Position numbers and translations under genes: made by a program
The notes under the pieces: generated by a model
Database searches by the model: none
What the model was told of the DNA's origin: nothing
Seen by the model: the letters and a program-made list of their open reading frames with translations, nothing else
Shown here: positions 10,599 to 19,224 of the stretch, one piece after another
How the letters are laid out: the number at the start of each line of letters is the position of its first letter
Numbering within the stretch: the first letter of the stretch is position 1
NCBI RefSeq assembly: GCF_036013975.1
Contig: NZ_CP107904.1
Span: 3,907,001-3,971,000, forward strand
Reading direction: 5' to 3'
Origin: Kitasatospora sp. NBC_00458
Lineage (GTDB): Bacteria > Actinomycetota > Actinomycetes > Streptomycetales > Streptomycetaceae
Length of the DNA stretch: 64,000 nt

Positions 10599-11822
10599 AT
10601 GAAGCCATTGCACCGCCGGGCCGCGGATGCCACGAGTGAGCAGGACGCGCCTGCGGAGCGCGCCCCGCTGTACGGCGCGCGGATGTGGCGGCAGGTCGGG
10701 CAGCTGATGCTGAACCTGCCGCTCGGCATCGCGGGGTTCGTCCTGACCGTCGTGACGCTCTCCGTCGGCCTGGGGCTGTCGGTCACCGTGATCGGCCTGC
10801 CGCTGCTCGCGGCCGGTCTGGCCGGCTGCCGGGCCATGGGCGGGTTCGCCCGCCGCCGGGCCCGCTCGGTGTACGGGTCCGGGGTGCACGAGCCGGAGCC
10901 GGTCCAGCAGCGCCGCCCGGGCATCACCGGCTTCGCGATCAGCCGGCTGACCGACGCGCTGGCCTGGCGCTCGGCCCTCTACCACGTGCTGATGCTGCCC
11001 TGGGGCATCCTCAGCTTCACCCTGACCCTGGTCTGCGTCCTGGTCGGCTGGCCGGTGCTGCCGTGGGTGGTCCGCTACGAGGCGGCGGTGGACCGGATGC
11101 TGGTGGAGACCCTGCTCTACCCGGGGGCGCTCTCCGAGCGGGTGCGCGAGCTGGAGGACGACCGCGGCACCGTGGTCGACACCGCCGCCGCCGACCTGCG
11201 CCGGATCGAGCGCGACCTGCACGACGGCGCCCAGGCCCGGCTGGTGGCGCTGGCGATGGACCTCGGCATGGCGAAGGAGCGGCTGGAGGAGACCGAGTCG
11301 CCGGAGGACGTGGCCGCCGCCGCCCGGATGGTCGGCAACGCGCACGGCGAGGTGAAGATCGCCCTGCAGGAGCTGCGCGACCTGGCCCGCGGCATCCACC
11401 CGGCGGTGCTGACCGACCGCGGCCTGGACGCGGCGCTCTCCTCGGTGGCGGCCCGCTGCACGGTGCCCGGCGGGGTCAAGGTGCACGTCGACCTGAAGGA
11501 CCGGGAGGGCACGGCCGAGCGGCCGGACTCGGCGGTCGAGGGCATCGCCTACTTCACGGTCAGCGAACTGCTGACCAACATCTCCAAGCACTCCGGCGCC
11601 CGCTCCGCGACGGTGGACGTCTGGCGGGCCGGCGACCAGCTGATGGTGCTGGTCCAGGACGACGGCAAGGGCGGCGCCGCCCCGTACCCGGGCAGCGGCC
11701 TGGCCGGCCTGGCCGAGCGGATCCGGGCCGTGGACGGCGTCTTCCTGGTCGAGAGCCCGCACGGCGGGCCGACCACGGTGACGATCGAGCTCCCCTGGCG
11801 GACCCGCGCCGCCCGCCGCTGA
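10599..11822 (+). CDS. Membrane sensor histidine kinase (sensor domain, HisKA_3, HATPase), orphan
   Basis: Two-component sensor kinase, 407 aa. Residues ~30-190 form a 'putative sensor' type membrane domain with several helices. The dimerisation box RRIERDLHDGAQARLVALAMDLG contains the phospho-acceptor histidine (H-D-G, HisKA_3/NarL-class). Near the C-terminus the ATPase shows TVSELLTNISKHSGA (N box) and VQDDGKGG...GSGLAGLAERI (G boxes). A kinase of this class is expected next to a NarL-type response regulator, but none is adjacent: downstream lies a convergent protease gene. Being divergent from nuoA it might regulate respiration, which is inference from position only. Confidence 0.9.
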   Translation: MKPLHRRAADATSEQDAPAERAPLYGARMWRQVGQLMLNLPLGIAGFVLTVVTLSVGLGLSVTVIGLPLLAAGLAGCRAMGGFARRRARSVYGSGVHEPEPVQQRRPGITGFAISRLTDALAWRSALYHVLMLPWGILSFTLTLVCVLVGWPVLPWVVRYEAAVDRMLVETLLYPGALSERVRELEDDRGTVVDTAAADLRRIERDLHDGAQARLVALAMDLGMAKERLEETESPEDVAAAARMVGNAHGEVKIALQELRDLARGIHPAVLTDRGLDAALSSVAARCTVPGGVKVHVDLKDREGTAERPDSAVEGIAYFTVSELLTNISKHSGARSATVDVWRAGDQLMVLVQDDGKGGAAPYPGSGLAGLAERIRAVDGVFLVESPHGGPTTVTIELPWRTRAARR

Positions 11823-11862
11823 GCCGGACCGGGCTGCCTGGCCGGATCCGGCGGCCTCCGCG

Positions 11863-11901
11863 CACCGGGGCCCCGTCGCACGTCCGCGACGGGCCCCGGT
11901 G
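11863..11901. terminator. Hairpin terminator between convergent kinase and htrA-type gene
   Basis: Inverted repeat CACCGGGGCCC...GGCCCCGGTG with a second block CGTCGC/GCGACG, forming about 16 bp with a single bulge and a 6-nt loop, 40 bp after the kinase stop. No T-run, as is common in high-GC actinomycetes. Confidence 0.75.
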
Positions 11902-11987
11902 GCGCTGGTGCCCGGGCGGCGGCCGGCCCGCGGACCCTTGCGCGGTGTACGGGCCGGCCGCCGCCCGGGGGCTCCGGGGGTGGTGCC

Positions 11988-13151
11988 CTACGGGGTCTCC
12001 AGGGTGCCGAGGGTGACCTCGGCGGTCATGCTCCGGCCGTCGCGGGTGTAGCCGACGGTGGCCTTGCCGCCCGGGGCGAGCGAGGCCAGCGCGGTGGTGA
12101 GCGAGTTCAGCGAGGTGACCTGGGTGTCGCCGATCCTCGTGATGACGTCCCCGGGCTGGATCCCCGCCGAGGCGGCCGGGCCGCCCGCCGCGACGGCCAC
12201 CACGGCGGCGCCCGCGGGCCGGAAGTCCTGGTCGAAGTAGGTCCGGGCGGTGATGCCGAGCGCGGCCCGGCCGGAGTTGGTGACCTTGCCGTCCTTGATC
12301 AGCTGGTCGGCGATGCTGGTCACGGTGGACGCCGGGATGGCGAAGCCGATGCCGGGCGCGGCCGCCCCGCTGGCCTCCGGTTCGGTGGCGGCGAGGGTGT
12401 TGATGCCGATCACCCGGCCGTCGAGGTTGACCAGGGCCCCGCCGCTGTTGCCGGGGTTGATCGCGGCCGAGGTCTGCACCATGTTGCCGAGGGTGGCGCC
12501 GGGCGAGCCGCCGGTGGTGGGTTCGGAGACGGTCCGGCCGGTGGCCGAGACGATGCCCTGGGTGACGCTGCTGGAGAGGCCGAGCGGGCTGCCCATGGCG
12601 AGGGTGATCTGGCCCAGCTCGACCTGGGTGGAGTCCCCGAAGGCGGCCGGCTTGAGGCCGCCCGGCGGGTTGCTCAGCCTGATCACCGCGAGGTCGGAGT
12701 CCGGGTAGCCGGCGACCAGGGTGGCGTCCAGCGGCTTGCTGCTGTTGGCCAGCGTGACGGTGAAGGCGGTGGCCGAGCCGACCACGTGGGCGTTGGTGAC
12801 GATGTCGCCCTTGTCGTCGTAGACGATCCCGGAGCCGAGGCCGGTGGGGGTGGTGATCTGCACCACCGAGGGCAGCACGTCCTTGATCACCCGCTGGTAG
12901 GCGTCCTGGAGCTGGTTGGGGCCGCCGGGCTGGCCCGGGGAGGACGGGCCGGCCGAGGGGGCGCCGGCGGCGGCGGTCGAGACGGAGGACGAGGAGGACG
13001 AGGAGGACGAACCGCTGCTGCACCCGGCGAGCGCCAGGGCGGTCAGGACGGCGACGGCGCCCGGCGCGAGCAGGCGGCCACCGAACGCCTTCGGCCCGGT
13101 CGGCCGGGGTCCGGCCGGGATCGGACGGGTGGGCTCCTTCTTGCGGTTCAC
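11988..13151 (-). CDS. HtrA/DegP-type serine protease lipoprotein with PDZ domain
   Basis: Surface-anchored trypsin-fold protease for envelope quality control, 387 aa. A lipobox LALAGC puts the lipidated cysteine at residue 44, followed by a poly-Ser linker. The catalytic triad is readable: H122 in VTNAHVV, D153 in DSDLAVIRL and S236 in NPGNSGGAL. A PDZ domain follows (around residues 290-375, with IQPGDVITRIGD). I chose the GTG at 13151 because a GGAGG lies 7 nt upstream; a GTG at 13184 would add 11 residues but has no ribosome site. It is convergent with the kinase gene. Confidence 0.93.
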   Translation of the reverse strand: MNRKKEPTRPIPAGPRPTGPKAFGGRLLAPGAVAVLTALALAGCSSGSSSSSSSSSVSTAAAGAPSAGPSSPGQPGGPNQLQDAYQRVIKDVLPSVVQITTPTGLGSGIVYDDKGDIVTNAHVVGSATAFTVTLANSSKPLDATLVAGYPDSDLAVIRLSNPPGGLKPAAFGDSTQVELGQITLAMGSPLGLSSSVTQGIVSATGRTVSEPTTGGSPGATLGNMVQTSAAINPGNSGGALVNLDGRVIGINTLAATEPEASGAAAPGIGFAIPASTVTSIADQLIKDGKVTNSGRAALGITARTYFDQDFRPAGAAVVAVAAGGPAASAGIQPGDVITRIGDTQVTSLNSLTTALASLAPGGKATVGYTRDGRSMTAEVTLGTLETP

Positions 13152-13285
13152 GGTGACGCCTCCGGCTTCCTCGGACACGGACACGACGCAGAGATCTTTG
13201 TCAGCATTTCACCGAAATGTCCGACTTCTCTGCTCCGACTCGCCCGCGGCACCGACCCGAAATCCGCACGCCCTAGGATTCGCCC

Positions 13286-14269
13286 ATGACTTGGTTGATC
13301 ACCGGCGGTGCCGGATACATCGGCGGACACGTCGTGCAGCAGCTCCTCGACGCGGGCGAGCGCGTGGCCGTCCTGGACGACCTCAGCACCGGTGACCGGA
13401 CCCGGCTGCCGCAGGAGGTGGCCCTGGTCGAGGGGTCGACGCTGGACCGGGCGGCACTGGACGCGGCCATCCGCGAGCACGGCGTGACGGGCGTCCTGCA
13501 CTTCGCCGCCAAGAAGCAGGTCGGCGAGTCCGTCGAGCAGCCGTTCCTCTACTACCGCGAGAACATGATCGGCCTGCAGACGGTGCTGGAGGCCGCGGCC
13601 GAGGGCGGCGTCAAGCGCTTCCTCTTCTCCTCCTCCGCCGCCGTCTACGGCATGCCCGACGTCGACCTCGTCACCGAGTCCACCCCGTGCGCGCCGATGA
13701 GCCCGTACGGCGAGACCAAGCTGGCCGGCGAGTGGCTGGTCGCCGCCGCCGGCAAGGCCCACGGCATGTCCACCGTGGCGCTGCGCTACTTCAACGTGGC
13801 CGGCGCCGCCTCGCCGGAGCTCTCCGACGCGGGCGTCTTCAACCTGATCCCGATGGTCTTCGAGCGGCTCACCGCCGGCCAGGCCCCGCGGGTCTTCGGC
13901 GACGACTACCCGACGGCCGACGGCACCTGCGTGCGCGACTTCATCCACGTCTCGGACATCGCCTCCGCCCACGTGGCCGCCGCCAAGCGGCTGGCCGCCG
14001 ACCCGGCCGGGGAGACCTCGCTGGTCCTCAACATCGGCCGCGGCGAGGGCGTCAGCGTCCGCGAGATGCTGGACGTCGTCGGCAAGGTCACCGGCTACGA
14101 CACCACCCCGGAGATCACCCCGCGCCGCGCCGGCGACCCGGCCCGGGTGGTGGCCTCGGCCGACCTGATCCGCCGCGAGCTCGGCTGGACCGCCAGGCAC
14201 GGCGTCGAGGAGATGGTGGCCTCCGCCTGGGAGGGCTGGTGCAGCCGCCACCCGGAGGCCCGGAAGTAA
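13286..14269 (+). CDS. galE: UDP-glucose 4-epimerase
   Basis: Interconverts UDP-glucose and UDP-galactose, feeding cell-surface glycans and galactose use. 327 aa, normal for GalE. NAD-binding GGAGYIGGH at residues 7-15, SSSAAVYG at 115-122, and the catalytic Tyr141-x3-Lys145 in SPYGETK. The C-terminal RAGDPARVVASADLIRRELGW is typical of the family. It stands alone, divergent from the protease gene, and ends before two strong hairpins. Confidence 0.95.
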   Translation: MTWLITGGAGYIGGHVVQQLLDAGERVAVLDDLSTGDRTRLPQEVALVEGSTLDRAALDAAIREHGVTGVLHFAAKKQVGESVEQPFLYYRENMIGLQTVLEAAAEGGVKRFLFSSSAAVYGMPDVDLVTESTPCAPMSPYGETKLAGEWLVAAAGKAHGMSTVALRYFNVAGAASPELSDAGVFNLIPMVFERLTAGQAPRVFGDDYPTADGTCVRDFIHVSDIASAHVAAAKRLAADPAGETSLVLNIGRGEGVSVREMLDVVGKVTGYDTTPEITPRRAGDPARVVASADLIRRELGWTARHGVEEMVASAWEGWCSRHPEARK

Positions 14270-14283
14270 CCGGCCCCGCCGGT

Positions 14284-14341
14284 GGCGGGCGGAGGCCGGT
14301 GCCTCCGCCCGCCGCGGGCCCGCGGGCGCACCCGCGGGCCC
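14284..14341. terminator. Two tandem perfect hairpins between galE and the Ser/Thr kinase
   Basis: First stem 14284-14296/14301-14313 is 13 bp with a CGGT loop. The second, 14316-14326/14331-14341, is 11 bp with a CGCA loop. Both are perfect and sit between convergent genes, so they probably act in both directions. Confidence 0.85.
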
Positions 14342-14345
14342 CCCG

Positions 14346-16706
14346 TCAGTGCGAGGGCACCGCCGTCCCGTAGAAGGCGTCCAGCGCGTAGACGCAGCGG
14401 TCCTTGGAGCCGACGAACACCTTCCCGCCGACCGCCACCGGGGAGCCGGTCAGCTCGCCCTTGGTCCCCAGCTCCCAGCGCAGCTGCCCGCTGGCCAGGT
14501 CGACGGTGTGCAGCGAGTGGTCCCGGCTGCCGAGGTGGACCAGCCCGTCGGCGACCGCCGGGGAGCCGACGATCTCGCCCCGGGCCGTGTAGCGCCAGCG
14601 CTCCCGCCCGGTGGCCGCCTCGAAGGCGTACAGCACCTCGCCGTTGCCGACCAGCGCCATGCCGTCCCCGACCACCACCGGCTCGGCCCCCTGCCGGCTG
14701 CCGGTGGCCGCCCGCCAGCGGTCCCGGCCGGTCGCCGCGTCCAGCGCGTACACCGTGCCCAGGTAGTCCGCGACGTAGACCGCGTCGGCGTCCAGCGAGG
14801 GCGGCGTGAACAGCACCGCCGAGGCCTCGAACCGCCACCGCTCGGCGCCGGTCGCCACGTCCAGCGCGTACACCCGGGTGCCGGCCGTCACGTACAGCAC
14901 CCCGGCGCGCTCGGCCGGGCGGGACGGCACGTCCTCGCCGACCGGGACCGACCAGCGCAGGCCCCCGCCGCGCGGGTCGACGCAGCGCAGCCGGCCGCCG
15001 CCGTAGTAGAAGGCCGCGCCCGCCACCAGGGCCGGCCCGGACTGCGGGTTCTCGAAGTCCTGCTGGGCGTCGTCGGCGCGCCACAGCTCGGTGCCGTCGG
15101 CCGCCGAGCGCAGCTGCACGCCGCCGCCCCGGATGCCGCAGCAGAGCACGCCGTCGGCGGCGTCCAGCGAGTACACCCAGCCGTCCAGCGAGTGGCGCCA
15201 GCGCTCGGCGCCGTCCCCGACGTCCACCGTGAACAGGTGGGGGCCGTCGGCGGCGTGCACCCGGCCGGCGTCCACGGCGAGCGCCCAGGCGACGTCGCGG
15301 GTCTTGTAGCGGCGCTGCCCGGAGGCGATGTCCAGGGCGTGCACCTCGAAGCTGGAGACGAACAGGGTGCCGTCGGCGACCACCGGGGTGCCCCAGACGT
15401 CGTTGGACATCCGGAACCGCCAGGGGCGCCAGCGGGCCGCCCGGGCCGGGGGCGGGGTGATCCGGCGGACCCAGTCGGTCTCGGCCGGTGCCGCGCCCGA
15501 GCCGGTCTGCTCGGCGCGCGGCCCGGGCCCTATCCGGACCGAGGCGCCGGGCAGCCGCACCTCGACGGCGCTCTCCTCGGCGACCGGCGCGCGGTGGCGC
15601 CGGGGCGCCGCCAGCTTCTCGGTGGCCGGCTCCGGGTCGGGGCCGAGCGGCGCGGTGTGCACCGGTCCGGCCGGCGGCGGGGCGTGCCGCCCGCCGTGCC
15701 TGGTGCGCGGGTCGTCGTGGCCGGGCCGCGGCGGCGGGACGTGCTGGTGCGGTGGCACCGGCGGGGCCGCGGGCGGCTGCACGGGGGCGGCCGGCGCGAC
15801 GGCCGGCACGGCCTGGCGCCCGCGCCGCTTGTGCTCGATCAGGGCCAGCGCGTTGGGCGGCAGCCAGTCCCCGGCCTCGCCCGAGGCGTCGTCCCGGGAG
15901 AACAGGTGCGGGGCCAGTTCGGCCTGGATCTGCTCCGGGGTCGGCCGGTGCTCGGGGGCGGGCCGCATGCAGGCCCGGACCAGGTCGACCAGCTCGGCCG
16001 GCAGGCCGGACAGGTCGGGCTGCTCGCGCAGCAGCTGGAACACCGTCTCGACCGGGTTGGCACCCCGGTACGGCGGGTGCCCGGTGGCGCAGAACACCAG
16101 CAGCGAGCCGAGCGAGAAGACGTCGCTGGCGCCGGTGACGCCCCGGCTGTCCCTGGCCTGCTCGGGCGACATGTAGGCCGGGGTGCCGACCGCCACGTTG
16201 GTCATGGTGAGCCGGGTGCTGGAGACCCCGGCGGCGATGCCGAAGTCGATCACCCGGGGGCCGTCCTCGACGACCAGCACGTTCGAGGGCTTCAGGTCAC
16301 GGTGGACCAGCCCTGCCGCGTGGATCGACTGCAGCGCCTCGGCGATGCCCGCGACCAGCCAGCGCACCGCCCCGGCCGGCAGCGGCCCGCAGTCGGTGAC
16401 CAGGTCCTCCAGGGAGGGCGCGGGCACGTACGCGGTGGCCAGCCAGGGCACCCGGGCGTCCGCGTCCGCGTCGACCACGGCCGCGGTGTAGAAGCCGCCG
16501 ACCGTCTTGGCGGCCGCGATCTCCCGGGCGAAGCGGACCCGGAACAGCTCGTCCTCGGCCAGTTCCCCCCGGACGGTCTTGATCGCCACCCTTCGGCCGG
16601 ACGCGGAGCGCGCCAGGTAGACCAGGCCCATTCCGCCCGCGCCGAGCCGCCCCAGCACCTCGAAGGGCCCGATCCGCCTCGGATCGTGCGCCGTCAGCTG
16701 GTCCAC
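14346..16706 (-). CDS. AfsK-like Ser/Thr protein kinase with C-terminal PQQ beta-propeller
   Basis: Hanks-type kinase of 786 aa. Kinase domain: [14 protein letters not shown] glycine loop, K43 in [14 protein letters not shown] catalytic loop, DFG and the [10 protein letters not shown] activation segment. A Pro-rich linker (~residues 300-410) follows, then repeated PQQ/WD-like blades such as [14 protein letters not shown] and [14 protein letters not shown] to the end. No membrane segment is evident. Length and domain order match AfsK, the kinase that in Streptomyces phosphorylates AfsR and affects antibiotic production and tip growth. No afsR or afsS is adjacent, so this may be a paralogue. 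The GTG at 16706 is preceded by GGGGAGG; upstream codons are not family-like. Confidence 0.9.
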   Translation of the reverse strand: MDQLTAHDPRRIGPFEVLGRLGAGGMGLVYLARSASGRRVAIKTVRGELAEDELFRVRFAREIAAAKTVGGFYTAAVVDADADARVPWLATAYVPAPSLEDLVTDCGPLPAGAVRWLVAGIAEALQSIHAAGLVHRDLKPSNVLVVEDGPRVIDFGIAAGVSSTRLTMTNVAVGTPAYMSPEQARDSRGVTGASDVFSLGSLLVFCATGHPPYRGANPVETVFQLLREQPDLSGLPAELVDLVRACMRPAPEHRPTPEQIQAELAPHLFSRDDASGEAGDWLPPNALALIEHKRRGRQAVPAVAPAAPVQPPAAPPVPPHQHVPPPRPGHDDPRTRHGGRHAPPPAGPVHTAPLGPDPEPATEKLAAPRRHRAPVAEESAVEVRLPGASVRIGPGPRAEQTGSGAAPAETDWVRRITPPPARAARWRPWRFRMSNDVWGTPVVADGTLFVSSFEVHALDIASGQRRYKTRDVAWALAVDAGRVHAADGPHLFTVDVGDGAERWRHSLDGWVYSLDAADGVLCCGIRGGGVQLRSAADGTELWRADDAQQDFENPQSGPALVAGAAFYYGGGRLRCVDPRGGGLRWSVPVGEDVPSRPAERAGVLYVTAGTRVYALDVATGAERWRFEASAVLFTPPSLDADAVYVADYLGTVYALDAATGRDRWRAATGSRQGAEPVVVGDGMALVGNGEVLYAFEAATGRERWRYTARGEIVGSPAVADGLVHLGSRDHSLHTVDLASGQLRWELGTKGELTGSPVAVGGKVFVGSKDRCVYALDAFYGTAVPSH

Positions 16707-17164
16707 CCGCTGCCACCTCCCCGTCTTCCGCACCGCCCGCGTGGTGCCGGACACCCGCCGCGTGGTGCCGGACCCGATTCTCCAATGCCGCCGGGTGCAT
16801 CTCCAACCTCCCCCGCCCACGGGCGTTCAGCGCCCGCCGGTGCGTCCACCGCCCGGTCACCGCCGCAGGAACGGCCGGATCCTGACGTCCGCTCCGGCGG
16901 AGGCTTGCGCCCGACACGCCCGGAGGTCCCGAGCGGGCCAGGTCATTCCCGAACTGTAATCGTCACGCTCCGTTACTCGATCACCCCTCAGCGGAGGGGC
17001 CGTCACCCTGTGGCGTCAAAAGCACACGGGGGGGCGTCAAACCGGGCCCGGGGAGCGTGATGAATATCCGTCCGAAGTGCTTCACGCCTCTATACCAACC
17101 CCCATGCGGAGTAATAGTCACATCACCGAATCGCGCCAAGATCGTGCCACGGTAAGCTGACGGC
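16707..17164. other. Intergenic region upstream of kinase and TetR gene
   Basis: About 460 bp, AT-richer near 16930-17160 than its surroundings, and without a credible gene. It should hold the divergent promoters. A small CCCCTC-AGCG-GAGGGG hairpin sits at 16984-16999. TAAGCT at 17152-17157, 7 bp before the TetR ATG, could be a -10 element giving an almost leaderless transcript. Confidence 0.5.
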
Positions 17165-17812
17165 ATGACAGGACAAGTTCGCACCGTCGACGGTCGCGTC
17201 GCCGGGCGACGCGGACAGGAGACGCGGCAGAAGCTGCTCGACTGCCTCCGCGAGATGCTCAGCACGTCGCCCTATCGGGACGTCAAGGTCATCGACGTCG
17301 CCCGTATGGCGGGTACCTCCCCCGCGACCTTCTACCAGTACTTCCCGGATGTCGAGGGCGCTGTCCTCGAAATCGCCGAGGAAATGGCCAAGGACGCCGA
17401 CAGCCTCAAAGAGCTGGTGGCCGGAAAGTCCTGGGCAGGGAAGTCCGGCACGGCCACTTCGGAAGAACTGGTCGACGGATTCCTCGCCTTCTGGCGCAAG
17501 AACGACGCCATTCTCCGAGTGGTCACGCTCGGTGCCGCCGAAGGGGACAAGCGGTTCTTCAAGATCCGCATGACCGTCCTCAACGCCGTCGCCAAGCCGC
17601 TCACGGAAGCCGTCAAGGAACTCCAGGCGAAGGGCCAGGCCGACAAGTCACTGGATCCGGCCGCAGTCGCCGGGTCACTGGTCTCACTGCTCGCCTCCGC
17701 GGCCGAGCACCAGAAGGCCTTCACCTCCTGGGGTGTCAAGGTCAAGGACCTCAAACCCAACCTCGCTCCCCTGGTGTACCTGGGCGTCACCGGCAAGAAG
17801 GCGCCCAAGTAG
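17165..17812 (+). CDS. TetR-family transcriptional regulator
   Basis: DNA-binding regulator, 215 aa. The N-terminal HTH is clear: YRDVKVIDVARMAGTSPATFYQYFPDVEGAV (residues ~37-67), with a less conserved C-terminal ligand domain. No transporter or enzyme is co-directional with it, so its target and ligand cannot be read from the context. It is convergent with the ketosynthase gene and followed by an 18-bp hairpin. Confidence 0.9.
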   Translation: MTGQVRTVDGRVAGRRGQETRQKLLDCLREMLSTSPYRDVKVIDVARMAGTSPATFYQYFPDVEGAVLEIAEEMAKDADSLKELVAGKSWAGKSGTATSEELVDGFLAFWRKNDAILRVVTLGAAEGDKRFFKIRMTVLNAVAKPLTEAVKELQAKGQADKSLDPAAVAGSLVSLLASAAEHQKAFTSWGVKVKDLKPNLAPLVYLGVTGKKAPK

Positions 17813-18116
17813 ACCGATCCGCCACGACCCACCCTTCCGCTCCGCGCGGCCCCGGCCTCCTGTCCGGGGTACGACGGACGGCGGCCGTGTCCTCGGGGGA
17901 GGTCCGCCGACGGTCCGTACCGCGCCACGACATGCCGGTGGGCGGGCACCCCCTCAGGGGTGCCCGCCCACCGGCTCGCGTGCTTTCCGGGCTCCTGGAG
18001 CCCCGCCCGGGCCCTGCCGGGCCGCCCCGGGCCCCGGGGGGCCGCCCCGGGACCGCGAGCCGCCGGCGGCCCCGCCCGGGCCGCTGCGGGCCTCCCCGGG
18101 ACCGGCCCGGGTCGGC
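17813..18116. other. Convergent intergenic spacer with very GC-rich sequence
   Basis: About 300 bp between the TetR stop and the ketosynthase stop. Apart from the 18-bp hairpin at 17935-17974 it holds only C/G-rich low-complexity sequence. I see no gene. Confidence 0.6.
17935..17974. terminator. Perfect 18-bp hairpin terminator (bidirectional)
   Basis: Arms 17935-17952 and 17957-17974 (CCGGTGGGCGGGCACCCC and its complement) pair without mismatch around a 4-nt CTCA loop. It lies between convergent genes and has no U-tract. Confidence 0.9.
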
Positions 18117-19061
18117 TCAGGGGCAGCGGACGACCTGACCGGCGTACGCCAGGCCGCCGCCGAAGCCGAACAGCAGGACCGGGTCGCCCGGCGACAGCTC
18201 GCCGCGCTCGACCAGCTTGGAGAAGGCCAGCGGGATGGACGCGGCCGAGGTGTTGCCCGAGTCCACCACGTCCCGGGCGACCACCGCGTCGGCGAGGCCC
18301 AGCCGGGACGCGATGGCGTCGATGATCCGCAGGTTGGCCTGGTGCGGCACGAAGCCCTTCAGCTCGGACGGCTCGACACCGGCCTTCGCACAGGCCTCGC
18401 GGGCCAGCGGGGCGATCTGCGTGGTGGCCCAGCGGAACACCGACTGGCCCTGCTGGCTGATCACCGGGTCCCAGCCGGTGATCACCACGGCGTCGCCCCG
18501 CTCCGGCTCCGAACCCCAGACCACCGGGCCGATCCCCGGCTCGGCGCCCTCCTCCTGGGCCTCGACCAGCGCCGCGCCGGCGCCGTCGCCGAAGATCACG
18601 CAGGTGGACCGGTCGGTCCAGTCGATGGTGTCCGACATCCGCTCCGCGCCGATCACCAGCGCCAGCCGTGCCGCACCGGCCCGGATCGCGTGGTCGGCCG
18701 TGGCCAGCGCGTACGAGAAGCCCGAACAGACCGTGTTGATGTCGTAGGCGGCGGGTGCGCGCACGCCCAGGCGGGCGGCGACGGCCGCGGCCGTGTTGGG
18801 GCTGCGCTCCACCGCGGTACAGGTGGCGACCACGACCAGGTCGACGTCGGCGGCCGACCGCCCACTGTTGGCCAGCGCCTTCTGCGCCGCCTCGGTGGCC
18901 AGGTCGACCAGGGTCTCGCCCTCGGCGATGTGGCGCGTCCGGATGCCCACCCGGCTGCGGATCCACTCGTCGTCGGTGGCGACCAGCTTCGCCAGGTCGT
19001 CGTTGGTGAGGACCTTGGGGGGCTGGTAGTGGCCGAGTGCCACGATGCGCGAACCGGTCAT
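18117..19061 (-). CDS. FabH-like beta-ketoacyl-ACP synthase III
   Basis: Thiolase-fold condensing enzyme, 314 aa. The triad is complete: Cys112 in DINTVCSGF, His in VPHQANLRI and Asn in DSGNTSAASIP. These residues fit decarboxylative condensation of an acyl-CoA with malonyl-ACP, starting fatty-acid or polyketide chains. It stands alone, away from fabD/acpP, so it is more likely a secondary FabH or a specialised-metabolism enzyme than the housekeeping one. ATG 19061 chosen (MTGSRIVALG); a GTG at 19070 would add three residues, and neither has a strong ribosome site. Confidence 0.88.
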   Translation of the reverse strand: MTGSRIVALGHYQPPKVLTNDDLAKLVATDDEWIRSRVGIRTRHIAEGETLVDLATEAAQKALANSGRSAADVDLVVVATCTAVERSPNTAAAVAARLGVRAPAAYDINTVCSGFSYALATADHAIRAGAARLALVIGAERMSDTIDWTDRSTCVIFGDGAGAALVEAQEEGAEPGIGPVVWGSEPERGDAVVITGWDPVISQQGQSVFRWATTQIAPLAREACAKAGVEPSELKGFVPHQANLRIIDAIASRLGLADAVVARDVVDSGNTSAASIPLAFSKLVERGELSPGDPVLLFGFGGGLAYAGQVVRCP

Positions 19062-19224
19062 ACTGCCCACTCAACCCGGTTACCCACTGGTCAGTCGGGC
19101 GTGACCGGCTACAGGATCCGTGCCGGGATGCTGTAGGAGGCCGACAAGGACCGTTGCGGCGCCTGGGCCGTGCCCCGGCTCCTCCGGCCCGCCGGGGCGC
19201 CGGACCGGGCTCCGGAAGGTCCGG

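Noticed and set aside
13152-13184. Earlier GTG start for the HtrA-type lipoprotein
   Set aside because: No ribosome site, while GGAGG lies 7 nt before the GTG at 13151; the signal peptide works with the shorter form.
14349-17060. 903-codon plus-strand open frame opposite the AfsK-like kinase
   Set aside because: Mirror of the kinase/PQQ gene; amino-acid composition not that of a protein.
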